Source: Prunella strophiata
Lineage: Eukaryota > Chordata > Aves > Passeriformes > Prunellidae
Length of the DNA stretch: 64,000 nt
Assembly: GCA_036583965.1 (NCBI GenBank)
Contig: JAZBQD010000005.1
Location: 1,103,456-1,167,455 of the forward strand
Reading direction: 5' to 3'
A model generated the notes under the pieces. The model ran no database searches and was not told the origin of the DNA. It saw only the letters and a program-made list of their open reading frames with translations. A program made the translations under genes and the position numbers. Position 1 is the stretch's first letter. Each line of letters starts with the position of its first letter. Shown here piece by piece: positions 1-10,539 of the stretch.

Positions 1-330
1 TCTTTCATTGAATTTTGGGGTCTGTCCCTTTGGATTTGGGGGTCTTTCATTGAATTTTGGGGTCTGCCCTGCTGGATTTGGGGTCTGCCCCTTAGGATTT
101 GGGGGGTCTCTCACTGGATTTGGGGTCTGTCCCATTGGATTTGGGGTCTGTCCTGTTGGATTTGGGGGTATTTCATTGGATTTTGGGGTCTGTCCCTCTG
201 GATTTAGGGTCTGTCCCTTTGAATTTGGGGGGTCTTTCATTGAATTTTGGGGTCTGTCCCTTTGGATTTGGGGGTCTTTCATTCAATTTTGGGGGTCTGT
301 CCCATTGGGGGACCACCACTGAGAGTTGGT
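1..330. repeat. Minisatellite in the last PRIM1 intron
   Basis: Degenerate tandem copies of about 24-28 bp alternate GGATTTGGGG with GGTCTGTCCC, with many one- to three-base length variants. The array ends in a non-repetitive tail (about 300-390) that is closely similar to 4108-4193, so the same element occurs again in the NACA intron. Open frames across it are low-complexity and I do not regard them as coding. Confidence 0.85.
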
Positions 331-427
331 GACAGAGAGGGGACACAAGGAAGGAGCTGAGCAATGGCTGTTGCTGTGAGAGTTTCGTTTTTTCTGGAAC
401 AACCTTCCCATTTCTCTTTTTTTGCAG

Positions 428-447
428 ATCTTCAAGGAGATTTCTGA
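428..447 (+). CDS. PRIM1: PRIM1 last coding exon (DNA primase small subunit, C-terminus)
   Basis: A pyrimidine tract and CAG acceptor (ending 427) precede AT-CTT-CAA-GGA-GAT-TTC-TGA. If the previous exon ends in G this reads D-L-Q-G-D-F-stop. As I recall it, vertebrate PRIM1 ends in ...SDLQKDF, so the match is short but includes the stop. PRIM1 makes the RNA primers for DNA polymerase alpha in the nucleus. A 3'UTR follows, with ATTAAA at 581. In human, PRIM1 is the neighbour of NACA on the same strand, which supports the call because NACA starts 1.7 kb downstream here. The rest of the gene lies upstream of the window. The weak point is that only about five residues support the name. Confidence 0.62.
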
Positions 448-602
448 GGCCTTGACACTGCCAGTGTCTCCTGTGCTGTCACTGTCACCTCCTCTGGCCG
501 TGGGGGTCCCATGGAGCAGCCAAACCCCCTGTCCCTGCCCTGTTTTTGTAATTTTGTACTTTTTTTTCTACACAAAAACCATTAAATATTTCTGGTCAGC
601 CG
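448..602 (+). other. PRIM1: PRIM1 3'UTR
   Basis: Sequence after the TGA is non-coding and becomes AT-rich (TTTTTGTAATTTTGTAC), reaching an ATTAAA signal at 581-586 and a GT-rich stretch after about 600. This is a normal layout for a short vertebrate 3'UTR. The end is estimated from the signal position. Confidence 0.6.
581..586 (+). terminator. PRIM1: Polyadenylation signal ATTAAA (PRIM1)
   Basis: ATTAAA is the commonest variant of AATAAA. It lies about 135 bp after the stop codon, and GT-rich sequence (GTGTGCTGGGAGG) follows from about 601. Confidence 0.6.
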
Positions 603-664
603 TGTGCTGGGAGGTGCTGAGGGGGGTGGGGGTCCCTGCTCTGCAGTGGGGGGGTCACTGCCCC

Positions 665-1440
665 CAATCTCCTGCCTGGACCCTGTCCTGACCCCATAAC
701 CCTGTCCTGACCCCCTAACCCTGTCCTGACCCCCTAATCCCACCCTGACCCCCTAATCCTGCCTGAACCCTGCCCTGACCCCCTGTCCTGACCCCTTAAC
801 CCTGCCCTGACCCCCTGTCCTGACCCCCTAACCCTATCCTGACCCCATAAACCCACCTGGACCCCCTACCCCTGACCTGACCCCCTAATCCCACCCTGAC
901 CCCCTAATCCTGCCTGAACCCTGCCCTGACCCCCTGTTCTGACCCCCTAACCCTGCCCTGACCCCATAAACCCACCTGGACCCCCTGTCCTGATCCCCTA
1001 ATCCTGCCTGGGCCCCTGCCCTAACCCCATAACCCTGCCCTGACCCCCTAACCCTGGACCCCATAACCCCACCTGGACCCCCTGTCCTGACCCCATAACC
1101 CTGCCTGGACCCCCTAACCCTGCCCTGACCCCATAAACCCACCTGGACCCCCCTGTCCTGACCCTCTAACCCTGTCCTGACCCCCTAATCCCACCCTGAC
1201 CCCATAAACCAACCTGGACCCCCTAACTCTGCCTGGACCCCCTAATCCTGCCTGGACCCCCTAATCCTATCCTGACCCCATAAACCCACCTGGACCCCCT
1301 GTCCTGACCCCATAACCCTGCCTGGACCCCCTAACCCTGCCCTGACCCCATAAACCCACCTGGACCCCCTGTCCTGACCCCATAAACCCACCTGGACCCC
1401 CTGTCCTGACCCCATAACCCTGCCTGGACCCCTGCCCCGG
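665..1440. repeat. Intergenic C-rich minisatellite (PRIM1-NACA)
   Basis: Degenerate 18-25 bp units built from CTGACCCCCTAACCCTG and CCTGGACCCC fill the gap between PRIM1 and the NACA promoter. CCCTAA occurs in many units, but not as a hexamer register. No gene is seen. Confidence 0.85.
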
Positions 1441-1559
1441 GGGGTCCCATCCCCCCCTCCCGAGGGTCCCATCCCCTACCCTGGGGGTCCCATCCCCCCC
1501 TCCCGGTGATCCCATCCCCCCCTCCCGGGGGTCCCATCCCCCACCCCGGGGTCTCCCCA

Positions 1560-2116
1560 CCCCAACCGTGGGGCCCGAACAGAGCCCGGAACTCCGGAGC
1601 GCGGCCCCGGGGACCGGGCCGGACCGTGTTGCCAGGACTCTCCCCCTACCCCGGAAGTCCCGCGCTCCCGGAAGTTGCGCTGCCCTCTCGGTCTCTTTCC
1701 GCCGCCATCTTGGGCCCCGCTCCCCGCACAGTGAGTCCCGCGCCGCCATCGGCCGCCATCCACCGCCATCCGCCGCTCGGGGCGCCGCTCGCCGCTAGCG
1801 GGATGAGCGGGTGGCCGGGAGGACCCGGTTGAGGCCGTCCATGGGGTCGTGGGAGCGCCGGGCAGGGCACAGGGGGCGGCCCCGCGCACCGGGCCGGGGG
1901 GGGGGATGAGGCGGCGGCCTAGGCCCTGGACCGGGACCGGGATCAGGATCGGGCTCTGCTTGTGCCGTGCGGCGGAGCTGCCTCGGTAGATTCTCCCGGC
2001 AGTGGGAGGCGCGCGGTGTCCGAGCGGGGTGGGAAGGACGAGTTACCGGTGCTGGCCCCCGCGGCTGTCCCGGAGCCCCGGCGAGCCCGGGCCTGTCGGT
2101 TTGTCCATTCCCGTAG
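1560..2116 (+). promoter_or_regulatory. NACA: NACA CpG-island promoter and 5'UTR exon
   Basis: CpG-rich sequence contains CTCTTTCC at 1693-1700, a terminal-oligopyrimidine-like start, followed at once by GCCGCCATCTTGG. That is the reverse complement of a YY1 site and is common just inside 5'TOP genes. A donor (ACA|GTGAGT at 1731) would end an untranslated first exon of about 38 nt. The second exon starts at 2117 after an acceptor ending CCCGTAG. NACA is co-regulated with translation factors, so a TOP promoter is expected. The exact TSS is inferred, not seen. Confidence 0.6.
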
Positions 2117-2118
2117 AA

Positions 2119-2188
2119 ATGCCCGGCGAAGCCACAGAAGCCGTCCCGGCCACGGAGCAGGAACTGCCGCAGCCGCAGGCGGAGACAG
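2119..2188 (+). CDS. NACA: NACA first coding exon (nascent polypeptide-associated complex alpha), rest missing
   Basis: The exon translates as [20 protein letters not shown] followed by AETG. This is nearly identical to the start of vertebrate NACA ([20 protein letters not shown] in human as I remember it). It starts two bases after an acceptor and ends in ACA-G|GTGAGG. NACA pairs with BTF3 to form NAC on the ribosome exit tunnel and keeps non-secretory chains off the SRP. The NAC and UBA domain exons are absent from 2189-5588 and from 6089 onward, so they must lie in the 500-N gap at 5589, which must be larger in reality. No giant muscle-specific (skNAC) exon is visible either. The call is secure; the gene is only a fragment here. 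Confidence 0.93.
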
Positions 2189-2509
2189 GTGAGGGGAGCT
2201 CCGGGGCGGTTTTGGGGGTGATTCCCGGGTGGGCCGGGGGTCTCCCGGTAGGCCGGGACCCGGTGGCGGCGGGGGTTGTGTGCGCCCGGTTCGAGTCTTA
2301 TCACGTCCCCCGCGGGGGTTTTGGGGTGTTCGTTCCGTGGTCTCAAACAAACCGGGCCGGTGCTGTGGTTTCCCAGCGGAACCACGCGGGGAACGGGAGC
2401 GGGGTCACGGGAGCGGGGAGCCCTCGTGTCCCAGAATGCCGGGACCGGGGGTGGCTCGGAGCCCCGGTTTGGGGGGAGCGGGAGGGCAGCGGCCGTGGGC
2501 AGGTCGGGG

Positions 2510-4110
2510 TGTTGGATTTGGGGGCCTGTCCTGTTTTTGGGGGCCTGTCCCGTTGGATTTGGGGGCCTGTCCTGTTTTTGAGGGCCTGGCCTGTTTTTGA
2601 GGGCCTGTCCTGTTTTTGGGGCCTGTCCTGTTGGATTTGGGGGCCTGTCCAGTTGGATTTGGGGTCCTGTCCCGTTGGATTTGGGGGCCTGTCCTGTTTT
2701 TGAGGGCCTGGCCTGTTTTTGAGGGCCTGTCCTGTTTTTGGGGCCTGTCCTGTTGGATTTGGGGGTCTCTTCAGTTGGATTTGGGGGCCTGTCCTATTTT
2801 TGGGGGCCTGTCTTGTTGGATTTGAGGGCCTGTCCTATTGGATTTGGGGGCTTGTCCTGTTTTTGGGGTCCTGTCCCATTGGATTTGTGGGGTCTGTCCT
2901 ATTGGATTTGTGGGGTCTGTCCTATTGGATTTGGGGGCCTGTCCTGTTTTTGGGGGCCTGTCCCGTTGGATTTGGGGGCCTGTCCTGTTTTTGGGGGCCT
3001 GTCCTGTTGGATTTTGGGGGTCTCTTCAATTGGATTTGGGGGCCTGTCCCATTGGATTTGGGGGCTGTCCTGTTGGATTTTGGGGGTCTCTTCAATTGGA
3101 TTTGGGGGCCTGTCCCATTGGATTTGGGGGCCTGCTCTTTGGATTTGGGGGCCTGTCCTGTTTTTGGGGGCTTGTCCTGTTGGATTTGGGGGCTTGTCCT
3201 GTTTTTGGGGTCCTGTCCCATTGGTTTTGGGGGCCTGTCCCTTTGGATTTGGGGGTCTCTCCTATTGGATTTGGGGGTCTCTCCTATTGGATTTGAGGGG
3301 CCTGTCCCATTGGATTTGAAGGCCTGTCCTATGGGATTTGGGGGCCTGTCCCACTGGATTTAGGAGCCTGTCTCTTTGGTTTTGGAGTCTGTCCTATTGG
3401 ATTTGTGGGGTCTGTCGTGTTGGATTTGGGGCCCTGTCCCACTGGATTTGGGGGCTTGTCCTATTTTTGGGGTCCTGTCCTATTGGATTTGGGAGCCTGT
3501 CCCTTTGGTTTTGTGGGGCCTGTCCTGTTGGATTTGGGGGCCTGTCCTATTGGGTTTGGGGGCCTGTTGGATTTGGGGCTCTTCCAGTGGATTTGGTGAT
3601 TGCCCTGTTGGATTTGAGGGTCTCCTCCACTGGATTTGGGGGTCTCTCACTGAATTTCGGGTGTCTGTCTCTCTGGATTTGGGGGTCTCACTGGATTTGG
3701 GGTCTGTCCCTTTGGATTTGGGGGTTGTTAATTGAATTTGGGGGTCTATTGTTGAAATTTGGGGGTTATCCCTCTGCATTTGGGGGTCTTTCATTCAGTT
3801 TTGGGGGTCTGTCCTGTTGGATTTGATCTCTGTCCCTTTGGATTTGGGGGTATTTCATTGAATTTTGGGGGTCTGTCCCTTTGGATTTTGGGGTTTCTCA
3901 CTGGATTTTGAGGGTCTGCCTTGTTGGATTTTGGGGTTTCTCACTGGATTTTGAGGGTCTGCCTTGTTGGATTTGGGAATCTGTCCCTTTGGATTTGCAG
4001 GTTTCTCACTGAGTTTTAGGGATCTGTCCCTTTGGATTTGGGGGTTTCTTACTGAATTTTGGGGGTCTGCCTTGTTGGATTTTGGGGTCTCACTGGATTT
4101 GGGCACTGTC
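2510..4110. repeat. Large GGATTTGGGGGCCTGTCC minisatellite in NACA intron
   Basis: About 1.6 kb of 20-28 bp units alternates GTTGGATTTGGGGG and CCTGTCCTGTTTTTGGGGG. Units are diverged and variable in length, unlike the near-perfect arrays farther right. G-runs every 10-20 bases make it G-quadruplex prone on the + strand. Confidence 0.85.
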
Positions 4111-4193
4111 CCACTGGGGGATCACCACTGAAATTTGGTGACAGAGAGGTGACACGAGGAGGGAGCTGAGTGATGGCTGTTGCTGTGACAGCT
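4108..4193. repeat. Duplicated unique tail of the minisatellite element
   Basis: This stretch (GGGGGATCACCACTGAAATT onward) matches about 300-390 at most positions. The match includes GGTGACAGAGAGG, GGAGCTGAG and GATGGCTGTTGCTGTGA. The similarity extends beyond the tandem units, so array and tail were copied together. Confidence 0.8.
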
Positions 4194-4597
4194 GCACCGA
4201 TGATTCCCAGGAGCTGCTGAGCTCCTTATCCCTCCCAGCATAGCTGGAATTCCTCTTTGGGGCCCCCTCCCTGGAATGGCTCCTGTGTCCCTCTCAGCTG
4301 ACAGCTCCCAAAACTCTGCTGCTCTCAAGTCTCTGGGATTCCTCAGAGATTTTGGATTTTCATCTTGTTCCTGGAAAAGCCTTGGAGATGTGGAGCTGGT
4401 GCACACTGATCCAGAGGAACTCTGGGCAGAAATCTCCTGGTTTTGGGGAATCCTTTGGCTTGGGATGTTTGAGAAGGACCCAAGGAAAGGTGGGGCTGTG
4501 GGGGAGAAGCAACAAGCAGGAATGATTGTGTTCATCAGGAATGTGCTCAGACTGTGCCAGTGGAGCTGGCAAAGGAACAGGGAGAGCAGGCAGGGAT

Positions 4598-5030
4598 GAA
4601 GGATTGTTCTGGAGAGGATGGCTCTGAAAAAGGAACAGGGATAAAGGATTGCTCTGGAGAGAATGGCTCTGCAGAAGGGAACAGGGAGAAAGGATTGGTC
4701 TGGATCTGCAGAAGGAACAGGGAGAAAGGATTGGTCTGGAAAAGCTCGATCTGTAGGAGGAACAGGGATAAAGGATTGTTCTGGAGAGGGTGGATCTGCA
4801 GAATGAACAGGGATAAAGGATTGTTCTGGCTCTGCAGAAGGAACAGGGATAAAGGATTGTTCTGGCTCTGAAAAAGGAACAGGGATGAAGGATTGTTCTG
4901 GATCTGCAGAAGGAACAGGGATAAAGGATTGTTCTGGAGAGGGTGGCTCTGAAAAAGGAATAGGGATGAAGGATTGTTCTGGATCTGCAGAAGGAACAGG
5001 AATGAAGGATTGTTCTGGAGAGAGTGGCTT
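4598..5030. repeat. 36-bp minisatellite in NACA intron
   Basis: About a dozen copies carry GGAACAGGGATAAAGGATTG then TTCTGGATCTGCAGAA, with insertions such as GAGAATGGCTC. Both strands stay open over much of it, giving repetitive peptides that I do not regard as genes. Confidence 0.85.
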
Positions 5031-5588
5031 GCACAGCCTGTTCCGTGATAGGCCCAGCACAGCCTTTGGCAGCACTTGTTGCTCCTTTGGGAGGCACCAG
5101 GACGTTCCCTGGAGCAGGAAATGTCCTGGCACCCTCTGGCACTGCTGTCCAGCTCCAGGCCTGCCCATCCTTCCCACAGTGCCATGGTTTGGGGTCCAAC
5201 AGGGCATTAGCAGCACCTTCCAGGACCCCATTCCTGGGGCAGGATGTCATTCCCTGTGTTCCACACACGTGTCACTGCCCTGGGTGGCAGCGAGACCAGG
5301 ACACGAGTGTGACCCTGATCCCAGGGTGGGACAGGGACACAGCACCTGCCAGGGACAGGATCCATGGGGCAGGGCTGGCTCTGGGCACCGTGCCCAGGCT
5401 GGTTCTGCTCCTCCAGCCGGCAGCACCGGTCGGACCAGCCCTGCCCTGCCCAGCTCTCCTGGGCTCTTCCCTCCCTTGGATCTCCTCTGGGTGCTGGGGG
5501 TGACGTTGGCAATGTCAGGGCTCTCTCCAGGCTCTCAGGAGCTGGAAGCTCAGCCCTGGCATGGCCTCTTCCCTAAACGGTGCCCTTT
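5031..5588. other. NACA intronic sequence up to the gap
   Basis: Single-copy-looking GC-rich sequence. I see no exon with both splice sites and no match to NACA. Confidence 0.5.
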
Positions 5589-6088
5589 NNNNNNNNNNNN
5601 NNNNNNNNNNNNNNNNNNNNNNNNNNNNNNNNNNNNNNNNNNNNNNNNNNNNNNNNNNNNNNNNNNNNNNNNNNNNNNNNNNNNNNNNNNNNNNNNNNNN
5701 NNNNNNNNNNNNNNNNNNNNNNNNNNNNNNNNNNNNNNNNNNNNNNNNNNNNNNNNNNNNNNNNNNNNNNNNNNNNNNNNNNNNNNNNNNNNNNNNNNNN
5801 NNNNNNNNNNNNNNNNNNNNNNNNNNNNNNNNNNNNNNNNNNNNNNNNNNNNNNNNNNNNNNNNNNNNNNNNNNNNNNNNNNNNNNNNNNNNNNNNNNNN
5901 NNNNNNNNNNNNNNNNNNNNNNNNNNNNNNNNNNNNNNNNNNNNNNNNNNNNNNNNNNNNNNNNNNNNNNNNNNNNNNNNNNNNNNNNNNNNNNNNNNNN
6001 NNNNNNNNNNNNNNNNNNNNNNNNNNNNNNNNNNNNNNNNNNNNNNNNNNNNNNNNNNNNNNNNNNNNNNNNNNNNNNNNNNNNNNNN
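5589..6088. other. Assembly gap (exactly 500 N)
   Basis: A round 500-N placeholder. NACA coding exons 3 onward, the NACA 3'UTR, and the PTGES3 promoter and exon 1 are all missing from both flanks, so the true gap is likely several kb. Confidence 0.95.
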
Positions 6089-6324
6089 ACATGGTATTTT
6101 TCAATTTCCTGTGTTTATTTCCTATTCCTATGTCCACGTTAATTTTTATTCTCCCAAGACATGTCCCATGCCCATGGAACCCATAGAAGTGTTGATAAAT
6201 GTGTGCCCGGCACATAGGTTAATGCAATTTGTGGAAGTTTTAGTGGAGAGCGTGCAGGCGAGCGGATCTGTTTGTAAACTTGGGATTTTCCCCGTGCAAT
6301 CCGTGCCTGCGTTCTGTGCTGTCC

Positions 6325-6440
6325 CTGAAAACGTCCAAGGCCAGGCTGGACAGGGCTCGGAACAGCCTGGTCCGGTGGAACGGGGTGGGCTTGAAGGTCT
6401 TTTCCAGCCCAAACCGTTCCAGAATTCCTTGAAAAAGCGA
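6325..6440 (+). mobile_element. CR1 LINE 3' fragment
   Basis: GTCCAAGGCCAGGCTGGACA, then GGAACAGCCTGGTC and CTTTTCCAGCCCAAACCGTT, is the familiar 3' end of avian CR1 in sense orientation. It is a truncated, diverged copy with no coding part. Confidence 0.8.
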
Positions 6441-6784
6441 GGAATAACGAAAAAAAAGCCCTCGGGAGGGGGTGGAAGCACACGGGGCAGGCGTGGTGCA
6501 GGTGAGCCGCTGGATTTCCTCCCCGAGAGTCCCCACGTGCATCCCGAGCGGAATCCCGCGAGCCCTAATTAACCTCCTTCCTTGGAATTCTCCAAATAAT
6601 TAATTTAGGGGCTGCTTCGGCCGCCCAAAAACAGAGAGCTCTGCTCGATGTGAGTGTTCCCTCAAGAAGAGCAGGAGTTTTCTGTGTCCAGGGTGACACT
6701 CGAGAGGGAAAAACTGGCTGGGGAAGAAGAGCTGCACTGCCCTGGGAGCTGCAGGCAGCATTCCCACATCTCCAGTGGCAGGAC

Positions 6785-6985
6785 AAGGCTTTCCAACCAC
6801 CAGGGAGCAGGGTTAGGTGGGATCTTGAGGGAAAAATCCCTCCCTCTGAGGGTGGTGAGGCACTGGAATGGATTTTCCAGAGGTGTCCAAGGCCAGGTTG
6901 GAATAGTTGGAGCTGTCCCTGCACAGGGGAAGAGGCTGAATGAGCTTCAAAATCCCTTCCAACCCAAAGCATTCCATGATTCTGT
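6785..6985 (+). mobile_element. CR1 LINE 3' fragment
   Basis: GGTGAGGCACTGGAATGGAT, GTGTCCAAGGCCAGGTTGGA, CCCTTCCAACCCAAAGCATT and a closing CCATGATTCTGTGA make a longer CR1 tail than the copy 350 bp upstream, in the same orientation. Confidence 0.88.
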
Positions 6986-7119
6986 GACCTCCACGTGTCT
7001 GGCTGGAAGGGCTGGAGGCAGTAGCACTTCCTGAGGTTTTGTTTTGTCAGGAATTTTGTGGTTTTTTGGTCCCTTGTCCCCAGCCAGGCTTTTACTTTTC
7101 TTCTGAAACCCTGAGCAGT

Positions 7120-8220
7120 GCAGGTGCTTCATCTTAACGTGAGTGAAAGTGAGAGAACTGTGATCAAATTGGGAGTTTTTTCGTGTAATTTCTGTAGATT
7201 TCATCATCCTGAGACTGCTGCATGGAATAATCTAAAATCTAAAATGAGGCTTTTTTTAATGAAGAAAAAAAAAAAGGCACCTTTTCAGGGTGTAAAAATG
7301 AAAGTAAAAGTCCTTCTGTAAAACAGGTTTTATTGCTGTCTGGGAGGGGAAAATCTTGTTGAGGGCCTGATTTCTGCAGTGTCCTCGAGCTGTAAGAACT
7401 GTCAGATAATTCCAGGGGATGAAGATTCCACAGGATACAGACAGAGAACAGGTTTGGGAACTTCCTCAGAGCCACAGATGAGGAGATTTGGGATCCCACT
7501 GGTGAGTTCAGCATGCCAAAAACCAGGATCTATCCAGGGATATCCAACAGAGCTCCCCTGGATCAGGCAGAGCCTTGAGGGCTCTGGTGGAGCTGAGCCT
7601 CCACCTTGTCCATCAGTGCTGCTGGGAAGCTTCTAGAACCTTTTCCACAGTGCTGGAATAAAAATTGCCATCAAAATGTGGGGACTGGAAGAGCCAGAGG
7701 AGCTGCAGGGGTGGCTCTGGCTGCTCAGGAAGTCCCCAAAGCCCAAATGGATGGGACAGAGGAAATCCTCACCAGATCAGAGCACTGGGAACCACCCAGG
7801 ATGGAGTCCCAAATTCCCTTTTAAACCTCTAAATTCCCTTCTCTTTCCCAAATCCCATGGGGGGGAGTGCTGGATAACCAAAACACCCTTGGCAGGAGGC
7901 TGAGCTCCCTCAGGGTTTTTGGGTGAGCAGGATGGAGCTCTGAGAGGTCAGTGGCTGTGAGAGGAGATTTTCCACAGCTCACTGGGAGCACGTGCAGGGC
8001 TCCCCACAAGCTGCTGCTGTGTGGGGTTGTCTCCTGGGAATCTCAGTGTGGGCAGGAGACAAAAAGAAGCCTCAATCCCAGCTCTCCAGCAGGTCCTGCC
8101 TTACTGGTTGGAACTGGTGAGTCCTGACTGAAGCTCACAGGGAGGTTTCCCTCCTCCCTTTGGGAGGGTGAGATTGGAAAAGGAGATAAAAGGAGGAGAG
8201 GCAGCTGCAGCACGTTCTGA
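7120..8220. other. PTGES3 intron 1, no gene seen
   Basis: Ordinary AT-moderate intronic sequence. No exon, RNA gene or long repeat is recognised. Confidence 0.5.
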
Positions 8221-8221
8221 G

Positions 8222-9640
8222 CACTCTCCTCTGGGGGTGAATTCCCAGGAAAGCAGTGCAGGTTTAGGTTCCAGAAAGCTGGAATTATGAAAATCAGGTT
8301 CCAGAAATCTGGAATTATGAAAATTAGGTTCCAGAAACCTGGAACCAGAATTATGGCAGAGTGAGATTTATGTGGGATCTCACTTCTCTGCAGCTCAGAT
8401 GTGTGTGTGCACCCTTGAGCTGAGTGGTGTTTCTGGCAGGTCACAGGTGCCAAGCACTCTGGGGGTGAATTCCCAGGAAAACAGAGCAGGTTTAGGTTCA
8501 AAAATGTGAATTATGGCCAAATAAAACTCATCTGGGATCTTGGTGCTGTCCAGCTTGGTGGTGTGTGTGCAGCCTTGAGCTGAGTGGGCTTTCTGGGAGC
8601 CTGCTGAGTTCTGCTTGGTGCCTCAAATCCCTGATTCTGGTGGAGCTGCTGAGGTCACAGGTTCTGAGCACTCTCAGGGTGAATTCCCAGGAAAGCAGCA
8701 GCAGGTTTAGGTTCAGAAATGTGAATTATGGCCAAATAAAACTTATCTGGGATCTTGGTGCTGTCCAGCTTGGTGGTGTGTGTGCAGCCTTGAGCTGAGT
8801 GGGCTTTCTGGGAGTGCTGAGTTCTGTTGGTGCCTCAAATCCCCAATCCTGGCAGAGGTGCCAAGGTCATGGGTTCTGAGCACTCTTGAGGTGAATTCCC
8901 AGGAAAGCAGGACAGGTTTAGGTTCAGAAATGTGAATTATGGCCAAGTAAAATTTATCTGGGATCTCACTGCTCTGCAGCTCAGATGTGTGAGCTGAGTG
9001 GGGTTTCTGGGAGGTCACAGGTTCTGAGCACTCTCAGGGTGAATTCACAGGAAAACAACACAGGTACAGGTTCAGAAATGTGAATTATGGCTGAGTGAGA
9101 TTTCTGGGAGCCCTGTGAGTTTTGCTGGTGCCTCAGATCCTGATCCTGGCTGAGCTGCTGAGGTCACAGGTTCTGAGCACTCTTGGGGTGAATTCCCAGG
9201 AAAACAGCACAGATTTAGGTTCAGAAATGTGAATTGTGGCCAAGTAAAATTTACCTGGGATCTCACTGCTCTGCAGTTCAGATGTGTGACTGGGGTTTCT
9301 GGGAGTCCTGTGAGTTCTGTTGGTGCCTCAAATCCCCAATCCTGTCAGAGCTGCTGAGGTCACAGGTTATGAGCACTCTTGAGCAGAATTCCCAGGAAAA
9401 CAGCACAGGTTTAGGTTCAGAAATGTGAATTATGGCCGAGTCAGACTCATCTTGGATCCTTCTGCTCTCAGCTCAGAGGTGTGAGCTGAGTGGGATTTCT
9501 GGGAATGCTGAGTTCTGGTGGTGCCTCAGATCCTGATCCTGGCTGAGCTGCCGAGGTCACAGGTTCTGAGCACTCCTGGGGTGAATTCCCAGGAAAACAG
9601 CACAGATACAGGCTCAAAAATGTGAATTATAACCCAGTCA
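8222..9640. repeat. Long-unit (about 180-220 bp) tandem repeat in PTGES3 intron 1
   Basis: About seven diverged copies share GTGAATTCCCAGGAAA-CAG, AGGTTTAGGTTCAGAAATGT, GAATTATGGCC, GAGCTGAGTGGG-TTTCTGGG and GGTGCCTCAAATCC. Copies differ by point changes and by indels of 20-40 bp, so the array is older than those in BAZ2A. Confidence 0.85.
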
Positions 9641-10539
9641 CACTGAGGTCATGGCCAGGAGCCTCCCTGGGCAGGCTGGAGATGTCTCCATTGACATTGA
9701 GAGCTGGGAAGTGTGAAAACCATTCAGCCCCTGAGTCACCCAGGCAGGGACACTGAGATTTCTGTTAATAACAGGGCTGCAGCCACGTTCCAAGTGCCCC
9801 ATGCTGGGGGGTTTTGTCTCCCAGCACAGAGGGAGCAGAGCAGGGCATTTCTCATCCTCCTTTCCTCTTGAGAGTCTTTCATTCCCTGTTAAAAGAGGGA
9901 ATCTATGTCCCAAGAAAGGTTTAAAAATACCACAGTAAGAAAATTGCTGCTCTGCTGCTGCACTTCACCTGAATTAGGTGATAATTAACATTCCCTGAAA
10001 TGCTGCTAGGAGGGAAAGCAGCAGGTTTTCACCCCTGGAACAGCTCAAACTCGAGGCTGAATTCAGAATCCACTTGTTTTTATGGTCTTGGAAATTAAAT
10101 CCTTGGACATTGGTGTTTGGGCTGCCCAGGGTGTTCTGCTGCCTTTCCCTGAGCTGGCACCAGTGTGCCCAGGACCTGTGGCACTGGGGGAGCTCAGAGG
10201 TTTGGGGTTCACCTGGAGCTGGGCTGTGCCATGGTTGGGTTCATCCCTAGGAAATGTGGATTGGAGCTTTTGGGTGAGTCCCTTTGCTAAATGTGCCACA
10301 GCTCAGTGCCAACAATTAACTGATGATCAGGTGAGTCAAAGTCTTGATCTGGAAGTTTAGCAAAGGTCACCTTTAATAAATGGTGTGAAAAGTTTTTTTT
10401 TTTGGTCAGATATTGGCTTAGAGAGCAGCACAAAGGGTCTCACCTTAGTGAGGTGGCTGTCACAGCCATGTCACATCAGCTTCCCTGGTTTAGATCTTTG
10501 TCCAGCTCAGAGCCTTCCACCTCATCCCACTGCAGGGGC
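9641..10539. other. PTGES3 intron 1, no gene seen
   Basis: Non-repetitive intronic sequence. No splice-flanked conserved exon was found on either strand. Confidence 0.5.

Noticed and set aside
690..1430. Interstitial telomere repeat because of many CCCTAA motifs
   Set aside because: CCCTAA occurs once per 18-25 bp unit, never as a continuous hexamer ladder; it is an ordinary C-rich minisatellite.
4122..5231. Minus-strand frame with EQSFIPVPSADP repeats
   Set aside because: Translation of the 36-bp minisatellite in the NACA intron; no splice-supported structure.
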